Assembly: GCA_026018925.1 (NCBI GenBank)
Contig: JAKSZU010000003.1
Location: forward strand, 190,127,639 to 190,191,638
Length of the DNA stretch: 64,000 nucleotides
Source: Tupaia tana
Taxonomy: Eukaryota > Chordata > Mammalia > Scandentia > Tupaiidae
Direction: 5' to 3'
The notes under the pieces are model-generated. The model did not search any database, was not told the DNA's origin, and saw only the letters and a program-made list of their open reading frames with translations. Shown here one piece after another: positions 23,501-35,214 of this stretch. The translations under genes were made by a program, and so were the position numbers. Each line of letters begins with the position of its first letter. The first letter of the stretch is position 1.

Positions 23501-24344
23501 AATAAATCTCTTTTTGTAGTTCTGTCTCCATGAATGGCTCTAAAATTTATTAAAAATCCTTTCTGGAACACTAGTTATACAGTAACCATTAGCATGCATA
23601 ATCTTTCTAATATTATATATAACAACTTTTTTAAAAGTCGCCCATAATATTCACTTCCTCTTTCCACTAAGCTCTTTGCAATGAAGAAACAGCAAAATCA
23701 AAGCAACTAAGACAGAAGAAAAGGAGACTAGGAAAGATCATCCTAAAAGCATAAAAAGACCTTGAGAAGGAACAATATGGGCAGGCACAGAGGTATATTA
23801 AGCGACAGAGGCAACAAAGAAAAAGAAAAGAGTAACATTAAGTAGATTTTTAAAAGCTAGCATTAGCTGGTAGGAAAAGTACTTAAGGGATTGCTGGTGG
23901 TCTGAGTGGGAAATTTAAGCAAAAAAAAAAAAAAAAGCAATTCATGAGGAATAGGGCATGCTATTTGAATGTATTTTGGAACTAGTTGCTTAAAATATAA
24001 TGCACTGATCAAACAAGTAGATGAATAGCCACTTAGTGCTCCCCCCAGCAAAAGATATTTTGGAGAGAAAAACAACATCAATGTGTAACAAAGTAACATT
24101 TCTTTCTTATCTCCACAGAAAAAGAATAATATAGAACGCACATATATGTACACATAAATGCAAAAGTGATACTAATGTGAATGTTCCTGGGGGGAAAAAA
24201 GTCAGTAATGAAATTTTAAATACACTAGAGACATGGGCTATTTTGATTAAAGGAATCCTAAAATTTTACACAGTGAGCATTTTATAAAATAAAAAAATTA
24301 CATCCTAATTTATTTCCTTAAATACAAATAATTCTTTTTTAAAT

Positions 24345-24640
24345 ATTGCATTCACTACTCTATAAAGCATTTATTGAGCATTCGCTATAACCGAGACATT
24401 GCACATACACAAACAAAACATCATTTCTGTCCTCTAGGAGCTTACAGTCTAGTGAGTGATCTGGACATAATTATCATACAATGTGATATATATTAAGCTA
24501 AAAAGTATCTAGATAAACATAGAAAAAGACCACTGGATTGTAGCTTAGGAGAATCCAGAAAGGATTTACAGAGAAGGTGACACAGAGCTGATGTTAAAGG
24601 CTGACGAATTCAGAAATAAGGGGAGAAAGAATTTCTAAAA
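24345..24640 (+). mobile_element. Ancient interspersed repeat (family unresolved)
   Basis: CATTTATTGAGCATTCGCT, CTCTAGGAGCTTACAGTCTAG and GGTGACACAGAGCTGATG are blocks of a mammalian-wide repeat whose name I cannot settle. Confidence 0.55.
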
Positions 24641-24766
24641 CATATGCGATGCCTTGGTGAGTCATCTCAATACATTTAAATTGGAACATTTATCTAGAAT
24701 AGACTTGATAGCAACCATATGTTGTTTACTTAAATGAAGTATTAAAATTTTTGTTAAAGTATTTTT

Positions 24767-25025
24767 TGTAATGCCAGGGGTATATGTACTGACCAGAGAG
24801 AGAGACAGAGGCAGATAGACAGAGACACACAGAGTAGGGAAGGAGAAAGAATCCCCAAAGGAGCATGGACACATAGCAATCCCTTCTCTTCCATTTCTCC
24901 ATCTGGTTGGGATTTTGAGCACATACATACACATGCCTGATGTGTTACTATAAGCCACTGTGTCCGGGACCTAAACCACAGTCGGCCATCTGGCTCCCTT
25001 ATCCACTAGGCTATGGCGCCAGCCC
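24767..25025 (-). mobile_element. SINE-A
   Basis: Reverse copy ending GCTATGGCGCCAGCCC. Target duplication ttgttaaagtattttt / ttgttaaattattttt. Confidence 0.85.
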
Positions 25026-25322
25026 TTTGTTAAATTATTTTTAAGTTATACCATTTGTGTGAGATTGATGTATTTGTATATGTGTGTGTATGTATGTATA
25101 TGTGTTAAGGATTGTAGCTAAAGATGTTAAAGAATCCATATATTAGCTTCCACTCCCTTCCTAATACCACACCTAAAATAAAAGAAAGTATATTTAAAAG
25201 CAAAACAAGGGTTCATAAAGGCACAAGAACAGCCTAAATCAGCGGTGGATGGAAATAAGAAGCAATCAGATTTATCTCTGTGAGTGGGAGGTAAGGATAG
25301 ACCAAACACAGAATGATTTATG

Positions 25323-25503
25323 TATTTATTTTTTTAAATTATTTTATTTAACTTTATTTATTTTTTTAAGTTGACCAGAGTGAGAGAGAGTGAGAGAGAG
25401 AGAGAGAGAAAGTAAGAAAGCAAGCCGCCAGGTCTGGGACTCTAACCACAGCCGGCCATGTGGGAGTCCAGTACCCTTAACTACCATGCCATGTGCTGGC
25501 CCC
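25323..25503 (-). mobile_element. SINE-C
   Basis: TTATTTAACTTTATTTATTTT, AGTTGACCAGAGTG, GA-rich run and CCATGTGCTGGCCCC. Target duplication cagaatgatttatg / cagaataatttatt. Confidence 0.88.
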
Positions 25504-25827
25504 CAGAATAATTTATTAAAGATCTATTTTTGAAGCAGTTAGACCTTGAACTCTCATGTCCCAGTCCAAAAAAACAGGCAACAACCTCTCTGCTGTCCTG
25601 TCAGGCATCTTCTGGTCTAGTCTTCAAGAAATATAAATCAGAGAGGGTCTCTAGATTAGAGGGCATTAGAGCAGGTAAGGAAAAGTGGTGGTAGGAAAGA
25701 TAAAACATTTTTAAATGGGGGATTTAGTAACTGAACATTGAGATTCTTCTTGCCACCCACACTACAAAATGTTGGCAGTTGAAAAATATATACTCCCCAA
25801 AGCAGCAGATTTAAAAAGAGTTTTCTC

Positions 25828-26097
25828 GGGACCAGCAGTTAGCATAATGGCTATGTCACTGGACTCCCACGTAGTCTACCGCGATTTGAGTCCCGGACCT
25901 GGTGGCTTAAACTCATGCTGGGCGCGTGTGCGTGCGTGCCCAAGATCCCGAGAGGAGAATGGAGGAAAAGGGATTGTGGTGTGGCCATCCCCTCTAGGGG
26001 GTGATTTCTCGCTTTCTATCGCTCTGTCTCTCTCTCTGTCTGTCTGGTGAGCGCACGCACCCTATAGCAAAAACCTCTCCAAAAAAAGAAGAAAAAA
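25828..26097 (+). mobile_element. SINE-A, young
   Basis: Head GGGACCAGCAGTTAGCATAATGG. Target duplication aaaaagagttttct (25813-25826, 26098-26111) is exact. Confidence 0.94.
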
Positions 26098-26245
26098 AAA
26101 AAGAGTTTTCTTTGGGGAACTGACCAACTCAAAAGAAATACTTAAACATAGAGGCATCCATGGGTCCCCAAAAAACAGACCAGCCAGATCATCCCACAGA
26201 AAAACTTGTAATCAACAACTTACATTATACTATAGCTTCAAATCG

Positions 26246-26275
26246 CATGCCCTATAGCAAATTTTTTAAAAAAAT
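26246..26275 (+). mobile_element. SINE-A 3' end fragment
   Basis: Only GCATGCCCTATAGCAAATTTTTT and an A-rich tail remain. Confidence 0.55.
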
Positions 26276-26717
26276 AATAATTGTAAATAAGATAAATAAT
26301 AAAATTAAATAAATTATTTTTGTACTTTTTAAAAGTAAAAAATAGAAATGAAAAACTCATTAGAAAGGTGGAAAGATAAAATTGTGGAAATATCTGAGAA
26401 TAAATAAAAGTGAAAAGGTGCAAAACAGAAGAAAAGATAATTAGAGAATCTGTGCAGGAATTGTGATATTTAAAAATAAAATTTCAGAAAGAAACATTAA
26501 ATAAAACAGAGGGGAGGCACTATCAGAGACATTTCCCAGAAATGAAAACTGTGACTGCTAAATTAAAAACGTATACTAAATAATGAACACAGGCTTAAAA
26601 ATAGAGCCATACCAAAATATTATACTTTAAAATTTTGGAACACTGTGAATGAAAGAAGAGTCTACCAAGTTCCAAAGAAAATGAATACAGTAAAGAAAAA
26701 TAAAGAGACAGAGAGGA

Positions 26718-26720
26718 AGG

Positions 26721-26778
<58 letters not shown>

Positions 26779-26936
26779 GGAGGGAGGGAAAGAGAGAGAG
26801 AGAGACAGAAAGAGAGAAAGAGACAAAGAGAGAAAGAGGAAGGAAGAAAAGAAAGAAGGAAAGGAAAGGAATGGAAAGAAAAAGAGGGGGAAGGGAGGGA
26901 GGGAAGAAGGGGCAGGGAGGAAGGAAGAAAAGAAAT
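26718..26936. repeat. Long purine tract, (GAAA)n core
   Basis: Some 215 bp of almost pure purine on the plus strand: a (GAAA)n core at 26726-26776, then mixed GA, GGGA and GGAA units. Open frames across it are simple-repeat artefacts. Confidence 0.96.
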
Positions 26937-27916
26937 ATGATGGCACTGGGCTTTTGAAATAAAATACCAGAAATCGAATGCTAGTCAAATCAATCCTGCA
27001 TTGCTATAAACATTTGAAGAGAAAACTATTTTAAATTCTATTTATATCTAACCAAAGTATCACAAGGTCTCAAAAAATTACTTCTCCAAGACACTGTAAT
27101 TCTCCAAAATAACAAAACAGGCAAAGAGGAAGCCATGGAATTGAGGAACAAGATCCAACACGAAAGAGGTAAGGTGAATGAATCCTCAGGGTGATAGTGA
27201 AGGCGGAAATTCAATATAAAAGGTGGGCGGCATACCTAGGGTCAGATTGGAATAGGTCAGAGGGTTTCAGAAAATAATTCAAGAATGTGAAATTGATAGT
27301 CTACATAATAGATCATTTTAATGGAAACTACATTAAACCTTAAAAACACACAAAATAAATCATACTCTATGACGGTATGTTCATGCCATTAAATTTATAT
27401 TTAATGTAGTGAGATCAAGTCAAGCTACTTTCTTACAATATATAAAAATTATCAGGATAAATTCTTCATTGATGAAGCAATATACCTATTTCAAATTTTT
27501 AAAAAAATATGTTTGCTGGTAAGATTTAAGACACAGTTCACAGAAATCATCCAAGTACCTGGATGTATCAGACACTGAGATATTTATCCAGATTTTAATA
27601 CACAGTAGTTTCTTCAACATGTGCAGAAAGAATATTTTATTCCTTTGTAGAAGTTCAGTCAAAGTTGAGAAATCATTTGAGAATGGAAAATGCAGGACAG
27701 CACATAATAGGAACTTAACAAACACTTGTTGAGATTTGCTCTTTCTTTTCCAATCTATAAATAAACAAGAAGAGGCAAATGAGGATCAAGTTAACTATGT
27801 TTTATACACACACACATATGTACGCATGCACAAACACATACATATATTTATAAATACATAAACATATGTATTTATAATTTTCCTATAGTTCTACATTAGT
27901 TTTCAATTTAATTTTT

Positions 27917-28101
27917 TAAAAGAATTACTCCATTTAACTTTATTCATTTATTTATTTTCATTTGACCAGAGAGGGACAGAGCAAGAGTGAGAGACAGAGA
28001 TGTAAAGGGAGAAAGCAAGCTGCCAGGTCCAGGACACGAACCAGGGTCAGCCATGTTGGAATCCAGCACCCCTAATCACCACACCACGCTACCTGCTGGT
28101 C
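27917..28101 (-). mobile_element. SINE-C
   Basis: AAAAGAATTACTCCATTTAAC, ATTTGACCAGAGAGGG and TACCTGCTGGTCC. Flanks caatttaattttt / caatctcattttt. Confidence 0.85.
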
Positions 28102-28483
28102 CTCAATCTCATTTTTAATATATTTCACAATTTAAACTCAAATGAGTAAGTCTAAAAATGTTTTCTTACATATATTGATTGTTAAAGATGATTTAAAATA
28201 GTGTTAGTTTATTCATTACTAAATAGAATAGCATTGATATTTGTTAATAGTTATTGCCATTTATAGAGAATATGAGGAAAAAGTACTTCTCAAGGTTAAT
28301 AATTAACATGTTCAATTTTAAACGGCTTATTGACAAAAGAATTTACATTCTATTTAATTAGCTTTGATAAATAAAATGACTAATGAAAATGGGTTCTTCT
28401 TCAGTAGATAATCAAATAATCTGAAAAATATGTAAACATATCTTTAGTGCTTCAAAAAAGGAGTCGCAGGAGTCGCAAATTTA

Positions 28484-28756
28484 TTTTTTTTATTTTTTTT
28501 ATTTTTGGAGAGGTTTTTTGCTATAGGGCACGTGCGCTCGCCAGACAGAGAGAGACATAGAGACAGAAAGCGAGAAATCACCCCCCAGAGGGGATGGTCA
28601 CGCCGCAATCCCTTCTCCTCCATTCTCCTCTCGGGATCTTGGGCACGCACGCACACGCGCCCAGCGTGAGTTTTAAGCCACCGGGTCCGGGACACGAACC
28701 ACGGTCGACTACGTAGGAGTCCAGCGACATAGCCATTACGCTAACTGCTGGTTCCC
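28484..28756 (-). mobile_element. SINE-A, young
   Basis: CpG-rich reverse copy ending CTAACTGCTGGTTCCC. Target duplication caggagtcgcaaattta / agagttgcaaattta. Confidence 0.93.
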
Positions 28757-28893
28757 AGAGTTGCAAATTTAAATGTTCAGGAGTGGAGAGGGAAAATAAA
28801 GATCCTGCTCATATTGTTTAAGGATCACCAGGTAAGCTGAAATTTAGGCCACTAGATTTCTTTTCCTCTAAGAGAAACTAGAAATTTAGGTTT

Positions 28894-29142
28894 GAGGGGT
28901 TTTTTTTTAAGGTTTTTGCCATAGGGTGTGTGCACTTGCCAAAGAGACATAGAGAAAGTGAGAAATCACTCCCCAAGGGTGATGGTCATGCCACAACCTC
29001 TTCTCCTCCAGTCTCCTCTCAAGATTTTGGACACATGTGCACATGCACCCCGAGTGATTTTCAAGCCATCAGATCTGGAACTCGAACCTGGTTGACCATG
29101 TAGGAATTTAGCACCTTAAGCATTACACCATTTGCTAGTCCC
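28894..29142 (-). mobile_element. SINE-A
   Basis: Reverse copy ending CACCATTTGCTAGTCCC. Target duplication agaaatttaggttt / agaaatttagggtt. Confidence 0.86.
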
Positions 29143-29514
29143 AGAAATTTAGGGTTTTATGTGAATTGTCCCTATTTAAAATCTTGGCAGTAATTCTTTG
29201 TCTGTTTTAATTATTACATTAGTTAAACAAAACATGTATGTGTTTTAAATTCATTTTCATTTAGTGTATGGAGCCTGTGATTATGTGTTTGATAATGTTA
29301 AAAACTAGATTTACCTCTGCTATGTAGAATAATACAGAAAATACAAATATACGTATGTAGATTAAATGGACTTGAGTGTGAGTCAAGATTCAAATGTATC
29401 TATGTGTTCTTATTCAAAGCCATGTGGGCCAGGCTTTCTACAAAGTACTGTAGTAGGATAAAAAGATATAATTAATGTAAGCTTCCAATCGTTCCTTGTC
29501 TTCTAAACATACTT

Positions 29515-29626
29515 ACGTAATTTGTTATCCAAACCAGGATACTTTTGGGAGTGAAAGGAGGCACTATAATAATTCAGCTAAGAATAGCTGGGCCCACTCC
29601 AGCAAACAGCTGTACAGTCACCCTGA
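29515..29626. mobile_element. hAT-type DNA transposon remnant
   Basis: TTATCCAAACCAGGATACTTTT ... GGAGTGAAAGGAGGCAC ... ACAGTCACCCTG is the text of a short non-autonomous hAT-Charlie element (MER33-like by memory). Name uncertain. Confidence 0.55.
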
Positions 29627-29810
29627 CTACAAGCACCTGTCTGTTTCAGTCTTTCCCTGCCCTTCCAGCTTGCTTATCCAAGGCTCAGATCCTCCAAGAA
29701 GATACTGCTTTGACAGGCTGGATCCTCAGCTCTGAGATGGAGAGTCAGAAGGAAAGGGAAGAAAAAGCAAGATGAGAGTTGTCTTATGACAGGTACGAGT
29801 TAGTATTATT

Positions 29811-30030
29811 GGGCTGGTCCTGTAGTGCAGTTAAATGCTGTACATTGGGAGCCGGATTCTGCATGTCTGACTGTGGTTTGAATCCCAGCCCCAGAAGTTT
29901 GAAAAATAGGCTGGATACATCCTGATGGGATGGAGAAATGAAGGAAAAGGGATTGTGACATGACTACACCTCAATGGAGAGGGCTTTCTCTCTCTCCGGA
30001 GAGCACATGTGCACTCTAACAGTTTAAAAA
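29811..30030 (+). mobile_element. SINE-B
   Basis: Head GGGCTGGTCCTGTAGTGCAG; end GTGCACTCTAACAGTTTAAAA. Confidence 0.8.
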
Positions 30031-30909
30031 AAAATTGTTTTCTGAGATTTTTTTGTTTGTTTTGTATTTAAGAGGTACCAAACAAGCAGTAACGTGGCAA
30101 GCAATAGATGGAAGAGGGGAAAAAAGGGAAATGGTAAGAAAAGTTGCTATAGACTGTGTATCACCTTCATGTCTTTCAATGAAGAGAGGTGAAATACTCA
30201 AGTCATTTGCATGGACTCTCAATTAATACCCTCTGAGACTGACCCACAGGGACCCTGGCTTATAAATACTGCATAAGTATAAAATATGGTCCTTGCAATG
30301 AGGGGGGTTAAATACTGTTTGGAGAACAATATTAATAAATAGCTAATACAATATGTTACATAATTGAGTGCTAAGTTGCATAATACAAATCACAAGTTAG
30401 GATATAAGAGAGAAAGATCCAATTGAATGTATAAAATTTTAAAAAATAATAAAATAAAATAAAAACATTTCCTAAAAAGAGAGAGAGAGAGAGATCAAAG
30501 AAGGCAATATGGATCAATTCCTGCCCACCCCTATCCACACACTTCTTTTTTTGCTTATGTCTCTTTTAAAGGAATCCCAGATATAAACATAAGCGAAGGA
30601 GAACTTTTGGTTCTAAGTATTACATATGCCTTTTGTCAATTTTAACAATGGCAGTTCAACCAATCCTCACCAAATTCTAACTACTTTTCCAAATGTTATA
30701 ATGAAACTAGAAATCCAAGATTAATCAAAATACAAGTTGTGTCTTTTTGGCTATCATGTAACTAGACATGAAATTTGGTTATCTTTTTAGTTGCAAGTCT
30801 GGGTTTTACCACACTAAAGTCAGGCCTCAACAACCTGAAAGAGCAAAGGCCCCAGATAAGCCAGGAATTTTCCACCTGCTGCCACACCTCAGTCTGATCC
30901 AGCAAACTA

Positions 30910-30987
30910 TTAGGTTGTCAGAAAAGTAATGATGTTATTTTTCTGTTTTTCTATGCAAAAATATGTCATGATTTTTCGACAACCCAA
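30910..30987. mobile_element. 78-bp mariner MITE
   Basis: Inverted ends TTAGGTTGTCAGAAAAGT and, read from the right, TTGGGTTGTCGAAAAATC, flanked by TA on both sides (30908-30909, 30988-30989). The size and TTAGGTTG ends resemble primate MADE1, but the next bases (TC rather than GTGC) differ. Confidence 0.85.
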
Positions 30988-31109
30988 TAGAATAAGCAAA
31001 CTGCAAGCGTGTGGAGCAGCTACCATACACACAGCACATCCATTTTCAGACTCATACATACAAAACAAATAGAAACATTTTTTCCTTCTTTCCCATATTC
31101 CAAGGATAT

Positions 31110-31228
31110 GAGAGGGCCTCCAAAAAAGTTCATGGAAAATTTGTACTATGGATTTTAAAAAATGTTTGCATCAAAACAAGCTCTTATTTTAAATCTACTT
31201 ATCTACTAACTTTTCAAAGTCCCCTGTA
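31110..31228. mobile_element. Mariner-like MITE, second copy
   Basis: GGGCCTCCAAAAAAGTTCATG at one end and ACTTTTCAAAGTCCCC at the other; the interior matches the element at 442-862 in reverse. Confidence 0.65.
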
Positions 31229-31342
31229 TTGAAAACATAGATTCAGGACTGGGAGTAGAAACTATAGATTGAGAGGGGAGAAGATAAAAAAGTCAGTGGA
31301 CATATACACAAACAGTAAATTCATCCAATCATCAAATTTTTA

Positions 31343-31604
31343 GGGACCAGCAGTTAGTGTAACGGCTATGTCACTGAACTCCCATGTAGCCAACCGCGAT
31401 TAGAGTCCCGGACCTGGTGGCTTAAACTCATGCCAGGTGCATGTGCGTGTGTGCCCAAGATCCTGAGAGGAGAATGGAGGAGAAGGGATTACAGCATGGC
31501 CATCCCCCCGGGGGGGTGATTTCTTGCTTTCTATCTCTCTGTCGCTCTCTTTCTGGTGAGCGCATGTGCCCTATAGCAAAAACCTCTCTTAAAAAAAAAA
31601 AAAA
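31343..31604 (+). mobile_element. SINE-A, fairly young
   Basis: Head GGGACCAGCAGTTAGTGTAACGG; end GCCCTATAGCAAAAACCTC. Confidence 0.9.
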
Positions 31605-32377
31605 TTTTATTCACGTCACCCATTTCTAAGGATACTGCAATATAGATAGATCATAAAAATGCCCCAAATAGCCCAGCAATTCTGTGTGGCAAGGCTGTTG
31701 ACATTCCAAAGAACTCTGCTGAAGACAAGAACATACTTTTATAGTTGAGTTCTTTTTATGACTTCTATTCATAAAAACAATTTAAAAATATCACTATAGT
31801 TTTAAGTGTGAAAAGTACCTTAGAGAAAGGACTATGTTAAAACAAATCATAATTACTATTCTATTATTGTTGCAAAAAGCAGTACTTCTCCAAAAAAAGA
31901 AAGAAAACAGAGCTCATATTTAGTTTAAGACTATTAAAAAAAAAAATGCAGTCTTTCTCCCCTGTCCTCACTCCCCAAATCCCCACTCCATTAGATTGTC
32001 AACTACCTTTGAAACACCCTGGAGAGCCCGTTTCCAGTGACCTTTAATCAGTCTCCTCTGAGACATCGTGCACTACACAGAATTCTTCTCCACTTGACAA
32101 AGTTATTTTCTAGTCCACCGAGTTACCACTTTTAGTCTCAATTCCCACCATGAACTTAAAATTCATTTTTTACCATTTTAGAAAAATGCGACCTTCAGGA
32201 AATATGGTAAAATAATTATAAATTCCTGTGCAAGCACTTAGTAAATCTTTAAATAAGTTACCTCATTGTAAGTATCAATTTTCTCACTCTTTGCAAAATT
32301 GTTAAGATTATTGAACGAGTTAATATTTACAAAGTTACTGACAAACACTATAAAGGATGCAAAAGTAAAACTATCTT

Positions 32378-32638
32378 TTTTTTTTTTAGAGGTTTTCGCT
32401 ATAGGGCGCGTGCGCTCGCCAGACAGACAGAGAGAGACATAGAGACAGAAAGCGAGAAATCACCCCCAAGGGGGGATGGTCACGCCGCAATCCCTTCTCC
32501 TCCATTCTCCTCTCGGGATCTTGGGCACGCACGCACACGCGCCCGGCGTGAGTTGTAAGCCACCGGGTCCGAGACGCGAACCGCGGTCGACTACGTGGGA
32601 GTCCAGCGACATAGCCATTACGCTAACTGCTGGTTCCC
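32378..32638 (-). mobile_element. SINE-A, young
   Basis: CpG-rich reverse copy with CTATAGGGCGCGTGCGCTCG and end CTAACTGCTGGTTCCC. Target duplication aactatcttt. Confidence 0.94.
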
Positions 32639-32795
32639 AACTATCTTTCTATTTAGAAGAAGATAAAGAAATGAATGCTACTCAGCATTTGCTCAGGGAA
32701 GAAGAAAAAAAAAAAGATTCGCTCAGCATAGCTTCTGCTAAAACTTGGAGGAACCCAAATTAGAAACTGATATTTCAAGGAGAGAAAAAGGGAAT

Positions 32796-33058
32796 AGAAG
32801 TTGGCGTAATGGCTATGTCACTGGATTCCCATGTAGTTAACCACGGTTCGAGTCCTGGACCCAGTGGCTTAAATTCATGCTGGGTGTGTGTGTGTGCCTG
32901 CGTGAGATTCCGACAGAAGAATGGTGGCATGGCCATCCCCCCTGGGGGGTGATTTCTCACTTTCTGACTCTTTGTCTCTCTCTGTCTTTCTGGTGAGCGC
33001 ATACACGCTATAGCAAAAACATCTCCAAAAATAAATAAATAAAATAATAAATAAAAAT
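32796..33058 (+). mobile_element. SINE-A, head shortened
   Basis: Starts at GAAGTTGGCGTAATGG, so the first ~10 bp are lost; (AAAT)n-type tail. Confidence 0.85.
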
Positions 33059-33649
33059 AAAGGAGGGAAAATCTAGCAGGTTTATGACAAAGCATGAGCT
33101 GCCTCAGTATTATTGTACTGATTAAGGCATATGAAGCTAGAAAGGATCGTAGGGTTTATTTCAGTCTTTTCTCACAATAGCACCACCTTTTATTATCAAA
33201 GAAACCCATTCCGAAGCTGTGACTTCTAATTTCAAATAAAAATTGTTTAAATGCATTCTAAATGTCCTTTCCCGGGTAAACAGTAATAACAAATGCCAAG
33301 AACTCTGTTGTATGGCTCAGGGGCACTCTTACCCAAAGCAATGCCAAAACAAAAAACTGCCCCAACAATTACAGAGCTAGGAAGTCAGACAGTTGGAGAC
33401 ACGTGACTAGGAAAAGAAACCACATCTAGCAACCTAATCTAACCTGCAGACATCTTTTCTTATATAGACTAGGAATCAAAGACTACATGTACATCATGAT
33501 CCTAAAGAGGGGCTAGGAGTCAAAGCCAGGACTGGTGCTTCATGTGACTGGCTTTGGAGTCCCTCTACCAGGGCTACTGACCACAAAGCCATGCACGCTA
33601 ACCATATGATGCACCGATGACCTTGTGAACTTATTTTCTAACGTAATTT

Positions 33650-33840
33650 ACAAATGATCTATGCCCTAAAGCTCAAGATCCTGCCACTGACTGACTTTAA
33701 CCTCTTTGTATTCCCCCAGCCTCATATAAGTTTAAAATGATTTGATCTCTGATTTATCTCGTGAGTGTATTGGGAGACTAATACATTAACATCTCACATG
33801 CTGTGAGCTCCTTAGAGAAAAAGACTATTAAAAACAAATT
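33650..33840 (+). mobile_element. L2 3' remnant
   Basis: GCCACTGACTGACTTTAACC and GCTGTGAGCTCCTTAGAG fit L2. Confidence 0.45.
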
Positions 33841-34060
33841 TTTTTTCTCCCACTGGCAAAATGAATTGCTCTTTTTTTTTTCACAGTGCTGTACTAGGCA
33901 ATTTGAGATTTTATCACAGCTTTCAGTCAAAAAAATTAATACTCGATTTGGAAGTTAAAGAATATTTTTTCAAAATGAAAATAAAATTGCTTTTTCCAGT
34001 TATAGAAGTAATGTATGCCATTAAAAAATCTGAATACTGAAAAGTATAAAGAAGTAAATC

Positions 34061-34286
34061 AGGTCAGCCAGTGGCATGGTGGTTAAGGCAAATGGATCCC
34101 ATATGGCTGACACAGTTTAAGTCTAAGACCCAGTGGCTTGGAAAGCGTACTGGGTACGTGTATGTGTACCCAAAATCCTGAAAAGAGAATGGAGAAGGGA
34201 CTGAAGCCTGGAAAGTGCTTTCTTACTTTTCCTTTCTCTTTTTCTCTCTGTCTCTCTCTGGCAGGCACCCAAATTCTATAGAAAAA
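34061..34286 (+). mobile_element. SINE-A, diverged
   Basis: Head GGTCAGCCAGTGGCATGG; end AAATTCTATAGAAAAAAAT. A SINE-C is inserted at its tail. Confidence 0.78.
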
Positions 34287-34288
34287 AA

Positions 34289-34461
34289 TTTTTTAATTAA
34301 TTATTTATTTAATTATATTTGTTATTATTATGATTAATTTGACCAGAGAGAAACAGAGATAGAGAGAAAGAGAGAAAGTAAGCCACCAGGTCTGGGACTG
34401 GAATTGCGATTGGCCACATGGGAACTTAGCGCCTTTAACCACCACACCACCTGCTGGCCTC
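34289..34461 (-). mobile_element. SINE-C
   Basis: AATTATATTTG, ATTTGACCAGAGAGAAAC and ACCACCTGCTGGCC. Target duplication tctatagaaaaaaat / tctatgaaaaaggat. Confidence 0.85.
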
Positions 34462-34477
34462 TCTATGAAAAAGGATT

Positions 34478-34748
34478 TTTTTGTTTTTTGTTTTTTTCTG
34501 GAGAGGTTTTTGCTGTAGGGCACATGTGCTTACCAGAAAGACAGAGAGAGACAGAGAGACAGAAAGTGAGAAATCATCCCCCAGGGGGATGGCCATGCCG
34601 CAATCCCTTCTCTTCCATTCTCCTCTCGGGATCTTGGGCATGCATGCACACGCACCCAGCGTGAGTTTAAGCCACCGGGTCTGGGACTTGAACCACGGTC
34701 GACTACATGAGAGTCCAGCGACGTAGCCATTTTGCCATCTGCTGGTCC
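34478..34748 (-). mobile_element. SINE-A with CTCF core
   Basis: Reverse copy ending TTTGCCATCTGCTGGTCCC; exact CTCF core at 34734-34745. Confidence 0.88.
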
Positions 34749-34889
34749 CAAAAAGTTTTTAAAAAAGAAAAAAGAAGTAAAAATCACCTCTAGCCCCAAC
34801 ACCCCAACAAAATGTTGAGCATTAAGACAGAGTTCAATGCCACCTATACACATACTTAACAGGTGCATATATTTTACAGAAATATTTTC

Positions 34890-35200
34890 TCTTTTTAAAA
34901 ATTTTATTGTGCTAAATCATTGAGTGAGTTTGTTTTGTTGCTGCTATTTGAAAAGAGAGGGAGAGAGAAACATAGGTAAGTATCTTTGACAGGGTCTTAA
35001 CATGTTGAAATCCTCCTACCCAGCCTCCCCGTTAGTTAGGACCACAGTCATGTGCCGCCGCGCTCAGCCAATTTAGCTTAGGTGGGGAACTTGGGCCAGG
35101 AACCTAACCCAAGCCTCCCATGAGGTCTCAGCCTCTGCACACCATGGTGTACTCCCACACTCACCACCACAGCTAGGGCTAAGGTCCTATTTTCTGTACT
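34890..35200 (-). mobile_element. Composite tRNA/7SL SINE
   Basis: Read on the minus strand, a tRNA-like 5' part (CCCTAGCTGTGGTGGTGAG; B-box-like GGTTAGGTTCC) runs into a 7SL/Alu-like part (GGCTGAGCGCGGCGGCAC; GGGGAGGCTGGGTAGGAGGA; AAGACCCTGTC) and a CTCTCTCCCTC run. A tRNA head fused to 7SL sequence recalls the Tu SINEs of tree shrews. Well diverged, so old. Confidence 0.65.
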
Positions 35201-35214
35201 GATTTCTGGTAGAT

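Noticed and set aside
26645-26988. Lys/Glu/Arg-rich and Ser/Phe-rich frames of over 100 codons
   Set aside because: They run through the purine tract and are products of simple repeat.
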